Assembly: GCA_001765415.1 (NCBI GenBank)
Contig: CP017245.1
Span: 1,798,001-1,862,000, forward strand
DNA from: Candidatus Melainabacteria bacterium MEL.A1
GTDB taxonomy: Bacteria > Cyanobacteriota > Vampirovibrionia > Gastranaerophilales > Gastranaerophilaceae
Length of the DNA stretch: 64,000 nt
Reading direction: 5' to 3'
A program made the translations under genes and the position numbers. Each line of letters starts with the position of its first letter. Within the stretch, counting starts at the first letter, position 1. Under the pieces are notes generated by a model. That model saw only the letters and a program-made list of their open reading frames with translations. It did not search any database and had not been told where the DNA came from. Below are positions 7,954 to 16,854 of this stretch, piece after piece.

Positions 7954-9609
7954 ATGATTAATAATGTAGTAGCTACAAATAATAAATATAATCGTGCTTT
8001 TAAGGAGTTTTCGCAACCGCAAAACGGTTATTTTTTGAATACTCCGGTAAGTGTTAATCCGAAAGATGATAAGAAGGAAAAAAGTCACTTGTTAGGCAAA
8101 ACTATTGCAATTTCGGCTTTGGTTGTCGGTTTTGGAACTTTGGCTTTGTTTAGTGGCGGGTTAAACAAAGGTGCCGCAAAATTACTAGATAAATGGCGTA
8201 TAAAATTGGAACGCAGAATGGCAAAAGGTGGAAAGTTGAAAAACTTTTACCGATTTGCGTTGAGTAAAGTCAATTCGTTCATTGAAAAATCTGGAAGTGT
8301 AAACAATTTTACTTCTTTAAAGGATGTTGCTTGTCAACGAATTATGTGGGGGAAAAATGGAGAAAGAACATATACTCGTAACATCCATGAAGGAATTACA
8401 CGGTTTTTTGATAAAATAAGTCGTAAGACAGTTAATGCGTCTTACTCTTCTACGAATAGAAAATTTGCTAATTTGACTGAATATTTAAGTTCAATAAATG
8501 AAAGAATTTTAAAAAAGCATCCTAATAATAAAAAAGTAGCTGATGCTTTAAATTTTGCTGGTTTAAGAATTGCAAAGGTTAATGAAAATCTTGAAAAAGG
8601 TTTTGGGGTGAATGCAAGAACAGCAAGATTGAAAGAAGTTCGTAATGCAACGGATGGGTTGTTTGAATTTTTCTGGGATGCAAGTTTAAAAGATGTAAAA
8701 AACTTTAAATCCAAAAATATGTGGCAAACATTTATTGCTGAGGATTATATGTTGCCGGCAAAAATGAAATTGGCAAACAAAACTGGAGCATTAAGGCAAT
8801 TAATAACACATGATATAAGCGATAATTACAAAGCAACTTCAACGGCTCTTAACAATATTCAAAAATTCGTAAATCCGAAAGATGTAGCTACAAATGATAT
8901 TATGGCTAGTTTGCGTAACAATTTGAATAAATATAAAAAGTTTTCTGATGATGAACATCTTGCACAAAGGAACAATGCAATTAAAGTTATTAAAAATAAT
9001 TTGAAGCAATTAAGTATTAGTTTTGCGGAAAATTCTAAAAAATATGGTTATAATGAAGATGCGGTAAAATCAATTTCTTCATACGTCGCAGAGGTAGAAG
9101 ATATAATTTCAAAAAGTTCAAAAGGTGAATTGCAAGAAATTTTGACCACATACAAAGCATATTTACCAAGAAATGAATATTTGAAATTGAAATCAAAAGT
9201 TCAATCTGCTATTAAATCACTCGACAAATCAATTGATATTGAAACAGTTCAATATGTAGATAAAGCAAGGGATTTGAGATTAGGGTCTGCACCGACAGAT
9301 GTTTTATCAATTGTTGGCACAGTAGGCGCAGTAGGCTATTATGTTAATAAAGCTGATGGAAAAGATGAAAAAATTTCAGCATCTTTGAAATATGGAATTC
9401 CCGCAATTGGAGCGATTGCAACTTCTTTATATTGTACTGCAAGATTGATTTCCGGTGGTAAAGCAATGTTCTTTGGTTTGATTTCTGGTTGGGCTATTAA
9501 TAAAGTTGGTGAGGCAGTCGACAATGTTCGTAAAAAATATTCATTGGATGTGTCTTTCCACGCAAAAGATGTTAAAGATATGTTCAAACCTCAATCAGAT
9601 AAAGTATAG
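7954..9609 (+). CDS. Large lineage-type membrane protein of unknown function
   Basis: 551 residues with no family I recognise. After a polar N-terminus rich in Asn comes one hydrophobic segment (~48-68, ISALVVGFGTLALFSGG), then ~370 residues of Lys/Asn-rich, mainly helical sequence, and a second hydrophobic cluster (~448-515) with Gly- and Ala-rich spans, ending in a polar tail. A long helical body between membrane segments at both ends is compatible with a membrane-tethered structural protein. Base and codon use match the neighbours, so there is no sign of recent transfer. It stands alone between lpxB and dgt. Confidence 0.75.
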   Translation: MINNVVATNNKYNRAFKEFSQPQNGYFLNTPVSVNPKDDKKEKSHLLGKTIAISALVVGFGTLALFSGGLNKGAAKLLDKWRIKLERRMAKGGKLKNFYRFALSKVNSFIEKSGSVNNFTSLKDVACQRIMWGKNGERTYTRNIHEGITRFFDKISRKTVNASYSSTNRKFANLTEYLSSINERILKKHPNNKKVADALNFAGLRIAKVNENLEKGFGVNARTARLKEVRNATDGLFEFFWDASLKDVKNFKSKNMWQTFIAEDYMLPAKMKLANKTGALRQLITHDISDNYKATSTALNNIQKFVNPKDVATNDIMASLRNNLNKYKKFSDDEHLAQRNNAIKVIKNNLKQLSISFAENSKKYGYNEDAVKSISSYVAEVEDIISKSSKGELQEILTTYKAYLPRNEYLKLKSKVQSAIKSLDKSIDIETVQYVDKARDLRLGSAPTDVLSIVGTVGAVGYYVNKADGKDEKISASLKYGIPAIGAIATSLYCTARLISGGKAMFFGLISGWAINKVGEAVDNVRKKYSLDVSFHAKDVKDMFKPQSDKV

Positions 9610-9654
9610 CCATCGTATAAATTTTTGATAGAATGCAGGTAGAGGATTATAATA

Positions 9655-10683
9655 ATGATAAAAACAGAAGATACAATAAGATATAAATTAGAACAACGTG
9701 AAATTGACAATTTGAATGAATATGCGACAAAAAGTCGTTTTTCAAAAGGAAGAAAAAAGAAAATAGAACCTTGCCCTATGCGAACAGAATTTCAACGTGA
9801 TAGGGATAGAATATTACATTCAAAAGCTTTTAGACGCTTAAAGCATAAAACTCAAGTTTTTTTGTCACCTTTTGATGATCATTTCAGAACTCGATTGACC
9901 CACACTCTTGAGGTTTCTCAAATCGGGCGATCTATTGCAAGGGCATTGGATTTTAACGAAGATTTGGTTGAGGCTATTTCGCTAGGACATGATTTAGGAC
10001 ATACTCCATTTGGGCATTGTGGTGAAGGTGTTTTGAATGAACTTGTAAAAGGTGGTTTTCATCATAATATTCAAAGTGTAAGGGTTGTTGAAGTTTTGGA
10101 AGATTTGAATTTATGTCGAGAAACTATTGATGGAATTTTAACGCATACTTGGGGATATGTTCCCAAAACTCCTGAAGCTCAAATTGTTCAATTAGCAGAT
10201 AAGATTGCATATATTAATCATGATATAGAAGATTCTATCCGAGCAGGAATAATTGCAGAAAGCGACTTGCCGAAAGATTGTATTGATTATTTTACATCTA
10301 TTCAAAGTAAACGATTGAGTAAAATGATTAATGAAATTATTGTAAATTCAATTGGAAAACCTGAAGTTTCAATGAGTGAAGAAGGTTGGTATTATACAAC
10401 TAAATTAAGACAATGGATGTTTGAAAATGTTTATGAAGAGGCATCTCCTGCAAAATTGGAAGAAAAGAAGGCTCGTAATGTAATTAAGGAGTTGTTTTTA
10501 TTGTATTGCGATATGCTTAAGCCTGTTTGTGATGAAAGTAAAATTGAGCGTATAGTAACTGATTACATTTCAGGTATGACAGATAGATATGCGGTTGAAA
10601 AATATAAAGAAAACTTTATTCCAACTGGTTTTAAATCCGGAGCAAAAGAAGATTATTTATTCAAACTGGCAAAAATTTACTAA
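9655..10683 (+). CDS. dgt: dGTPase-like HD-domain triphosphohydrolase
   Basis: Hydrolyses dGTP (or other dNTPs) to the deoxynucleoside and triphosphate. The signature is clear: the N-terminal FQRDRDRILHSKAFRRLKHKTQV, then the HD-domain metal ligands in RLTHTLEVSQ and LGHDLGHTPFGHCGE, and the later HDIEDSI. At 342 residues it belongs with the shorter dGTPase-like group rather than the 505-residue E. coli enzyme. GTAGAGGAT before the ATG is the ribosome site. The stop codon overlaps that of the convergent uracil-DNA glycosylase gene by 4 bases. Confidence 0.9.
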   Translation: MIKTEDTIRYKLEQREIDNLNEYATKSRFSKGRKKKIEPCPMRTEFQRDRDRILHSKAFRRLKHKTQVFLSPFDDHFRTRLTHTLEVSQIGRSIARALDFNEDLVEAISLGHDLGHTPFGHCGEGVLNELVKGGFHHNIQSVRVVEVLEDLNLCRETIDGILTHTWGYVPKTPEAQIVQLADKIAYINHDIEDSIRAGIIAESDLPKDCIDYFTSIQSKRLSKMINEIIVNSIGKPEVSMSEEGWYYTTKLRQWMFENVYEEASPAKLEEKKARNVIKELFLLYCDMLKPVCDESKIERIVTDYISGMTDRYAVEKYKENFIPTGFKSGAKEDYLFKLAKIY

Positions 10684-11279
10684 TCCATTTGCGAATAAAC
10701 TCGTTTGATTTCTTGGATATCTTGCCACATAAGCCATTTGGGGCTTCCTTTGGTTCGGGCATCATTTCTCAATAAATATGACGGATGGAAAATTGGCATC
10801 ATTTTTGACATATTTGGACCTTCGTACCATTTTCCTCTGATTTTGGTAATTCCCTGAGATGTTCCTAAAATTGATTGTACCGCAACCCTTCCGCATAATA
10901 GTATTATTCGTGGTTTTAAAATATTTATTTGAGCATCAAGATATTCTTTGCAAGCATCTTTTTCTTCCGGTAGAGGATCTCGGTTTTCTGGCGGTCTGCA
11001 TTTTATTGTGTTGCAGATGTAAACATCTTTTTGACGTGACAAGCCAACAGAGGCAAATATCTTATCTAATAATTGTCCTGCTTTGCCAACAAAAGGTTCT
11101 CCTTTTTGATCTTCATAATAGCCGGGAGCTTCGCCTATTAACATAAGTTTGTGGTTCGGAATTCCTGCAGAAAAAACAATGTTAGTTCTTGTTTTGCCCA
11201 GCAAACATTTTTTACAATTAAGGCATTTTTCTTTGATTTTTTCTAATTCTTCTTTTTCTTGAGCAGTTGCTTCTTGCAT
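10680..11279 (-). CDS. Type 4 (Fe-S) uracil-DNA glycosylase
   Basis: Removes uracil from DNA as the first step of base excision repair. The N-terminal CLNCKKCLLG and further Cys in ICNTIKCRPP and the following helix fit the four ligands of the family's [4Fe-4S] cluster. Catalytic-site stretches are IGEAPGYYEDQKGEPFVGKAG (residues ~47-67) and the C-terminal FHPSYLLRN. A length of 199 residues is normal. It follows the M16 peptidase on the same strand after 17 bases, with AGAGGAAT as ribosome site. Specificity within the UDG superfamily (family 4 rather than 5) is by pattern. Confidence 0.9.
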   Translation of the reverse strand: MQEATAQEKEELEKIKEKCLNCKKCLLGKTRTNIVFSAGIPNHKLMLIGEAPGYYEDQKGEPFVGKAGQLLDKIFASVGLSRQKDVYICNTIKCRPPENRDPLPEEKDACKEYLDAQINILKPRIILLCGRVAVQSILGTSQGITKIRGKWYEGPNMSKMMPIFHPSYLLRNDARTKGSPKWLMWQDIQEIKRVYSQMD

Positions 11280-11296
11280 AATTCCTCTTGTATTTT

Positions 11297-12625
11297 TTAT
11301 TTTTCGGGTTCTAGGATTGAAATTACTGCGTTATTAATATTTAGGTATTTTTTTACAATATTTTCAAGGTCCGAAATTGTGATTGCATCTAAGTCTTTTA
11401 GATAGTCTTCTATTAATTTCAAATCCTCACAAACTGTCATATAATAACCGATTGTTTCTCCAATTTCAGAAACAGTTTCTGCTGCGTACGCAAAACGTGA
11501 TTTGATTTTCTTTTTAGCTTTTTCAAGTTCTTCTTCTGAAATCTTGTTATTAATAAGGTTTGAGATTTCTTCTTTTACAAGTTTAATTGCAATATCTTTC
11601 TTTTCAGGTTTAAAGTTTGCTTGAATAAAGAAATTGTTTCCGTCTTTGAATTGGTAATGTTCAGCATTTGCTACCATAAAGATTTGTTCTGGTTGTTTTT
11701 CAATCAAGTTTTGATACATTCTAGAGCTTGTGCTTTCGCCCAAAATTATACTAATTATATCAAGTTCAATATTTTCTTTTAATTGGTTCGCTTTTGGTCC
11801 TAAAAATCCTATCATCAAATATGAAGTATTTGTTTGCCCTTTGTTTTCAACAACAATAGTATGATCTGTTGGAGAGTCAATTTCGTTTACTCGTTTAGGA
11901 GCATTTGGTCGACCTTTAAAATCAAATTCTTTCTCAACTTTCGCAAGAATTTTTTCTTTATTAAAATCTCCAACAATGATTGTTGTCATATTTTCAGGAG
12001 AATAGAATGTTTTATAGTAATTCATAATCTCGTCACGAGTTACTTGAGAGATAATTTCTGGCGTTCCGATTACATCTCTTTTGTAAGGGTGTTTTTTATA
12101 CATGTTGAAATTGCAGGCATTATAAACTTTAGTCCAATTTTGGTCTTTGCGCATTCTGATTTCTTCAATAACAACGTGACGTTCTCTTTTGTCTGTAACT
12201 TTTGGGTTATTAAGTTCAAATGGAGAGCCAATTTCTTCTTCCGGTAAAACAGGGTCAAGCATCATATCAGCGTGAAGTTCAATCGCCAAATCCAAATCTT
12301 TCCCTTCAGCTCCTTTAGGTAGAGTTACATAGTAAAAAGTGTAATCTTTCCAAGTCGCAGCGTTAACAATAGCCCCCTTAGCTTCCAAAGTTTTGTCAAA
12401 ATATCCTGCCTTGTGCTTGTGAGTTCCTTTGAACATCAAGTGTTCCAAAAAGTGAGAAATTCCGTTAATTTTATCGTCTTCGTTGATAGAACCAGTTTTT
12501 ACCCAAGTGCTAACATTTACAAGTTCTCCTTCTTTGTGCGCTAAAACGATTTTATGTCCATTTTCTCTTTCATAAATTTCTACATCTTCTGTAAGGAACG
12601 GATATTTTACTGTGCTTTTTTGCAT
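11297..12625 (-). CDS. M16 family zinc metallopeptidase (pitrilysin type)
   Basis: Has the inverted zinc motif HxxEH in HFLEHLMFKGT and, about 75 residues later, the third ligand Glu in IEEIRMRK; both M16 halves are recognisable (C-terminal part with KKIKSRFAYAAETVSEIGETIGYY). 442 residues equals a single-module M16B protein like the processing peptidase subunits or B. subtilis MlpA/YmxG. No signal peptide, so it is probably cytoplasmic and degrades peptides. Strong AAAGGTAAC ribosome site. First gene of a two-gene minus-strand run with the uracil-DNA glycosylase. Confidence 0.88.
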   Translation of the reverse strand: MQKSTVKYPFLTEDVEIYERENGHKIVLAHKEGELVNVSTWVKTGSINEDDKINGISHFLEHLMFKGTHKHKAGYFDKTLEAKGAIVNAATWKDYTFYYVTLPKGAEGKDLDLAIELHADMMLDPVLPEEEIGSPFELNNPKVTDKRERHVVIEEIRMRKDQNWTKVYNACNFNMYKKHPYKRDVIGTPEIISQVTRDEIMNYYKTFYSPENMTTIIVGDFNKEKILAKVEKEFDFKGRPNAPKRVNEIDSPTDHTIVVENKGQTNTSYLMIGFLGPKANQLKENIELDIISIILGESTSSRMYQNLIEKQPEQIFMVANAEHYQFKDGNNFFIQANFKPEKKDIAIKLVKEEISNLINNKISEEELEKAKKKIKSRFAYAAETVSEIGETIGYYMTVCEDLKLIEDYLKDLDAITISDLENIVKKYLNINNAVISILEPEK

Positions 12626-12746
12626 ATTGTTACCTTTCTTATAATTATTAAAGTTTTAAAACTCTCTTTATTCAAGGCTTATCGCCCTCAAACCCTATAG
12701 CACTATTGCCTTAAAATTATTATACCTCAAATATAAATTTTTAATG

Positions 12747-12752
12747 TATAAT
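12747..12752 (+). promoter_or_regulatory. TATAAT box placed for a leaderless nanE transcript
   Basis: A perfect TATAAT ends 6 bases before the ATG at 12759, so the predicted first transcribed base is the A of that ATG. There is no ribosome site upstream of this ATG or of the alternative ATG at 12744. The -35 region (around 12724-12729) is poor. Confidence 0.4.
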
Positions 12753-12758
12753 AATTGT

Positions 12759-13445
12759 ATGAATATAATTAATCGATTAGAAGGAAAAGTTGTGGTTTCT
12801 GTTCAGGCAATGCCTGCGGAACCTTTGTATCAAGAAGATTGTATTAACGCAATGATGAAGTCTGTTGTAAAAGGCGGTGCAGGTGCGTTAAGAGTTGCAG
12901 GAGCAAGGGATGTTAGAAATGCTAAAAAACTTTTTGATGTTCCTGTTATAGGGCTGACAAAACCAAATGTTATTCCGGCGAATTTTAAAGAGATTGTTTA
13001 TATCACTCCGACAACTAAAGAAGTTATTGAGCTTGTTGAGGCAGGAGCAGATGTAATTGCTTTTGATGGAACTATGAGGGAACGCCCAAATGGTGCTAAA
13101 TTAGAAGACTTAATTAAATATGTGAAAATTAATAATCGAGTTTCTATGGCAGATATTTCTACTTTGGAAGAAGGTTTGAATGCTGCGAAATTAGGCGTAA
13201 ATATTTTGTCAACAACTCTTTCAGGATATACTCAGTTTTCTCAAAACAGAGGTGATGGTCCTGATTTTGAACTTTTGGAACAGTTGGTTAAAAATACAGA
13301 GTTACCTGTTATTTTGGAAGGACGAATTTGGCAACCGGAAGAAGTTACAAAAGCGTTTGAACTAGGTGCGCATTGTGTTGTGATTGGTTCTGCTATTACA
13401 CGCCCTCAATTAATTACAAAAAGATTTGTACAAAGAGGGCAATAA
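12759..13445 (+). CDS. nanE: N-acetylmannosamine-6-phosphate 2-epimerase NanE
   Basis: Converts ManNAc-6-P to GlcNAc-6-P in sialic acid and ManNAc catabolism. A TIM-barrel protein with the family's hallmarks: VVVSVQAMPAEPLY at the N-terminus, the stretch GADVIAFDGTMRERP and the C-terminal ILEGRIWQPEEV and HCVVIGSAITRP. The ATG at 12759 is preferred over that at 12744 because the resulting N-terminus (MNIINRLEGKVVVSVQA) matches the family. No ribosome site precedes it. The sugar kinase that usually partners it follows after 73 bases; no NanA lyase or transporter is in the window. Confidence 0.9.
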   Translation: MNIINRLEGKVVVSVQAMPAEPLYQEDCINAMMKSVVKGGAGALRVAGARDVRNAKKLFDVPVIGLTKPNVIPANFKEIVYITPTTKEVIELVEAGADVIAFDGTMRERPNGAKLEDLIKYVKINNRVSMADISTLEEGLNAAKLGVNILSTTLSGYTQFSQNRGDGPDFELLEQLVKNTELPVILEGRIWQPEEVTKAFELGAHCVVIGSAITRPQLITKRFVQRGQ

Positions 13446-13518
13446 GTCACTAAATGTCTGACAGGTTGGAAATTTACGTGACAGGAAAGTTTGTAAGATT
13501 ACAAGGAAAGGTTTTGAT

Positions 13519-14385
13519 ATGCGGAAAGCTTTAGGTATTGATGTAGGTGGTACAAAAATTTATAGTGCTATTATTAATGAAAAAGGAGAAATCCTTTCTG
13601 AAATTGAAAAATATCATACCCCGAAGACTTTTGTGGAAATTCAAGCTATTTTTAAAGAAATTATAGAAAAACACGAAAAAGAGGTTGATGTAATTGCGTT
13701 TTCTACTTGCGGAGCCGTTAACAAAACTAATGACGGTATTTTAGGTTCTACAGGAAATATTGCAAAAGAGTACCCCACAATGGATTTTAAATCTTTAAGC
13801 AAAAAACCGGTTTTTGTTGAAAATGATGCAAATTGTGCTGCGTGGGCTGAATATGTTATTGGTTCTTCTAAAAATATGCCATATTCTGTTATGGTTACAC
13901 TCGGGACAGGTGTTGGCGGTGGAATAATTATTGACGGTAAATTGTATAAAGGGAAAAGCGGTGCAGCAGGCGAAATGCACTTTAAGATGCGTACCGATAA
14001 ACACAGAAAATGTACTTGTGGAAGTTGGGATTGCTTTGAAGCTTACGCATCAGGTACTGGTTTGAAAAAGACTGCCGAAGAAATTTCCGGCGATAAGGAA
14101 ATTACAACATATGATGTTATTGAACATATTGATAGACCGATAATGAAAAAGATTTTTGATGTATGGCAAAATGATATTTTGGAAGGTATAATCGGTTTAG
14201 CAAATCTTTTTGATCCTGACGTTGTTGTTTTGTCAGGCTCTATGGCTGAATTTGTAGATATTGAATATCTTGAAAAAGAGGCAAATGCGCAAATTGTTAC
14301 TCAACCGTTCAAAGTCGTAAAGGCTTCTGCAGGTAATTATTCCGGCATGATAGGAGCTGCATTATTGGCTATGGGGGTAAAATAG
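13519..14385 (+). CDS. ROK-family sugar kinase (ManNAc kinase/glucokinase type)
   Basis: Phosphorylates a hexose or N-acetylhexosamine. The ATP site is the N-terminal GIDVGGTKIYSAII; the ROK zinc motif is intact as CTCGSWDCFEAYASGTGL at about residues 166-183, and FVENDANCAAW with VTLGTGVGGGIIIDGKLY complete the active site. The neighbour nanE argues for ManNAc kinase (NanK), but glucokinase is not excluded by sequence alone. A strong AAGGAAAGG site precedes the ATG. The gene is followed by a small TTG-start gene after a single base. Confidence 0.85.
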   Translation: MRKALGIDVGGTKIYSAIINEKGEILSEIEKYHTPKTFVEIQAIFKEIIEKHEKEVDVIAFSTCGAVNKTNDGILGSTGNIAKEYPTMDFKSLSKKPVFVENDANCAAWAEYVIGSSKNMPYSVMVTLGTGVGGGIIIDGKLYKGKSGAAGEMHFKMRTDKHRKCTCGSWDCFEAYASGTGLKKTAEEISGDKEITTYDVIEHIDRPIMKKIFDVWQNDILEGIIGLANLFDPDVVVLSGSMAEFVDIEYLEKEANAQIVTQPFKVVKASAGNYSGMIGAALLAMGVK

Positions 14386-14386
14386 G

Positions 14387-14605
14387 TTGGGAAAGTCAAA
14401 AAAAAGAATTATCTATAAGGGGAAAAACCAACAGTTTACCAATCTTAGCCGACAAGATGCTATTGAAATGGCGGTTGATATGCTAAATTCATCAGTGAAG
14501 GAGGCATATTCTTTGATTACATTATTTGGTTTGTCTGCTGAAGAAATGCTAGAGGCAGGAGCAAGTTATGAGGCTGTCAAAGGTATGGAAAACTTGCTTT
14601 TATGA
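14387..14605 (+). CDS. Small protein of unknown function (72 residues)
   Basis: TTG start, 1 base after the kinase stop, with GGGGGT at 14374-14379 as likely ribosome site. Basic N-terminus (KSKKRIIYKGK) followed by two predicted helices rich in Ala/Glu/Met; no Cys motif or membrane span. Its TGA overlaps the ATG of the UbiA gene (ATGA), which indicates translational coupling and supports the frame. No family recognised. Confidence 0.6.
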   Translation: MGKSKKRIIYKGKNQQFTNLSRQDAIEMAVDMLNSSVKEAYSLITLFGLSAEEMLEAGASYEAVKGMENLLL

Positions 14606-15474
14606 TAGATAAAATTTTGTTTTGGTTAAAAAATTCTCGTATATTTTCACTCCCAATGACAGTTTTGTCGTGGCTTGTAGTTTTCGCTTATGCAATAAAG
14701 CATGACGGAAATATCTTTAATGGAATAATTGCTTTGATAGGGATTGCATGTGCGCATTTGGCAACAAATTTGTTTGATGATTATGTGGATTATAAATCAC
14801 TACCTGAAAATTCTCAAAAATGTAAATGCGCTTATATAAAAGAGGGAAAAGCTACGTTACGAAACGTTTTGCAGGTTGTAATGATTTATTTTTCAATTGC
14901 AATATTATGCGGGTTCATACTTTTTTTACGATGTGGAATTCCGGTAATTGGATTGGCTATAATTGGTGGGATTATTGCGTTGATTTATGCAAAACTTTCT
15001 CAAAGAGGATTGAGTGAAATTGCTGTCGGGATAGCATTTGGTCCATTATTGTTTGAGGGAACTTATTTCGTTATGACAAAACATTTTTCGTTAGAGGTTT
15101 TGGTATTGTCTTTGGCAGTTGTAATGTTTACTATTGGGTTGATGTATGTTCATACATTGTTGGATTATGAAGGTGATATGTGTGCGCATAAAAAAACTCT
15201 TGTTTGTCGAATTGGAAATAAATCCCTTGCGCAAAAAGGTGTTTTTGTTGTTTATGGGTTGGGGTATTTGTTTACTGTGGTTTTAGCTATAATGACAAAA
15301 AAATATTGCTTGTTGGTAACATTTATATTAATTCCACTGGTTTTTAGAATGTATAATTATTTAAAATCTTATATTTGCGGTGGTGATGTGAATGAATTTT
15401 ATTTTAGGCTATTGCAAGCAAGAGATTTGATGGTTTATTATTCATTGTTAATTACATTATTCTTACTATTTTAA
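14602..15474 (+). CDS. UbiA-family prenyltransferase (integral membrane)
   Basis: About eight hydrophobic helices and the two Asp-rich motifs of the UbiA superfamily: NLFDDYVDYK at residues 56-65 (first, NDxxD type) and DYEGDMCAHKKT at 188-199 (second). These bind the prenyl diphosphate through magnesium. The layout is closest to MenA-type 1,4-dihydroxy-2-naphthoate prenyltransferases, but no other quinone gene is nearby, so the aromatic acceptor is open. Overlaps the preceding small gene by 4 bases. Confidence 0.8.
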   Translation: MIDKILFWLKNSRIFSLPMTVLSWLVVFAYAIKHDGNIFNGIIALIGIACAHLATNLFDDYVDYKSLPENSQKCKCAYIKEGKATLRNVLQVVMIYFSIAILCGFILFLRCGIPVIGLAIIGGIIALIYAKLSQRGLSEIAVGIAFGPLLFEGTYFVMTKHFSLEVLVLSLAVVMFTIGLMYVHTLLDYEGDMCAHKKTLVCRIGNKSLAQKGVFVVYGLGYLFTVVLAIMTKKYCLLVTFILIPLVFRMYNYLKSYICGGDVNEFYFRLLQARDLMVYYSLLITLFLLF

Positions 15475-15522
15475 TTTTTATAAAATTGTGTTATCCTTGA
15501 CGTATAAGAAGAAGGAGTACAA

Positions 15523-16854
15523 ATGGATAGCACAAACCAGTCTTTAAAACCAATAACAACTAAAATAAATGATGCCGGAAATCTTGAAATCGGTGGTTGT
15601 GATTTGGTTAAACTAGCCGAAAAGTACGGAACACCTTTGTATGTTCTTGATGAAGCTACAATTAGAAAAATTTGTAGAGATTATAAAGATGCGTTTAAGG
15701 GTTATCCGAAAGTTAATATGATGTACGCCTCAAAAGCTCTTTGCTCAAGTGCTACTTCTGCATTGATTGCGAGTGAAGGTTTCGGGTTTGATGTTGTTTC
15801 TTCGGGAGAAATTTTTACTGTATATAAATCCGGTGCTAATATGTCAAAAGTTTTGTTTAATGGTAATAACAAGTCTTATGATGAACTTTCTCTTGCAATT
15901 GAATTAGGTGTTGGGCGAATTTCTGTTGATAATTTCTTTGAATTGTCTTTGTTAAATGAAATTGCTAAATCTCATAAAAAAATTGTAAACATTTTGCTGA
16001 GAATTACTCCAGGAATTGAATGCCATACACATGAATACATTCAAACAGGACATTTGGATTCAAAATTCGGGTTTGATTTAACTCAAATTGATGATGCAGT
16101 TGAATTGATTGTAAATGATTATACAAATTTGAAACTTCATGGACTTCACGCTCATATTGGTTCCCAAATTTTCGAAAAATCTATTTATGGTGATGAAATT
16201 GAAATTTTGGTAAAAGAAATTGCAAGATTAGATGAAAAATTTGGGTTGAAACTTGATGAAATCAACATTGGTGGAGGTTTAGGAGTAAAATATGTGGAAG
16301 CAGATTATCCACCTTCAACTTATGAAGTTGCTGAAATTGTTATAAAAAGATTGTATGAATGTATTGAAAAATACAAAATTGATGCACCGGCTCTATTCAT
16401 TGAACCCGGAAGAAGTATAATTTCTACATCTGGTGTAACGTTGTACACATTAGGCAGTTCAAAGCAAGTGCCGAAAGGTAAAACATATTTTGCATTAGAT
16501 GGCGGAATGGCTGATAACGCCAGACCTTCTATGTATCAGGCTAAATATGATGCGCAAATTGCAAACAAACCGGATTATGAGCTTGCTCAAACGGTTACTG
16601 TTGCTGGTAGATTTTGCGAGTCCGGTGATATTTTGATAAAAAATATTAAGCTCCCTGAAATAGAAGAAGGTGATATCTTATGTGTCTACAATACAGGAGC
16701 ATACAACTATTCTATGGCTTCAAACTATAATAGAGTTCAAAAACCGGCTATGGTACTTGTAAATAATTCTCAATCTGATATTATAATAAAGAGAGAGAGC
16801 TTAGAAGATTTGATTGCTCACGATATAATCCCTGATAGGTTGAAAAATGATTAA
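15523..16854 (+). CDS. lysA: Diaminopimelate decarboxylase
   Basis: Last step of lysine synthesis: PLP-dependent decarboxylation of meso-diaminopimelate. The PLP lysine is in MYASKALCS (about residue 67); HAHIGSQI, the Gly-rich phosphate loop GGGLGVKY and EPGRSII follow, and the C-terminal half carries CESGDIL and GAYNYSMASNYN of the second active-site half. 443 residues is typical. AGAAGGAG gives a strong ribosome site. The end overlaps cdaA by 8 bases, so the two are one operon. Confidence 0.95.
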   Translation: MDSTNQSLKPITTKINDAGNLEIGGCDLVKLAEKYGTPLYVLDEATIRKICRDYKDAFKGYPKVNMMYASKALCSSATSALIASEGFGFDVVSSGEIFTVYKSGANMSKVLFNGNNKSYDELSLAIELGVGRISVDNFFELSLLNEIAKSHKKIVNILLRITPGIECHTHEYIQTGHLDSKFGFDLTQIDDAVELIVNDYTNLKLHGLHAHIGSQIFEKSIYGDEIEILVKEIARLDEKFGLKLDEINIGGGLGVKYVEADYPPSTYEVAEIVIKRLYECIEKYKIDAPALFIEPGRSIISTSGVTLYTLGSSKQVPKGKTYFALDGGMADNARPSMYQAKYDAQIANKPDYELAQTVTVAGRFCESGDILIKNIKLPEIEEGDILCVYNTGAYNYSMASNYNRVQKPAMVLVNNSQSDIIIKRESLEDLIAHDIIPDRLKND

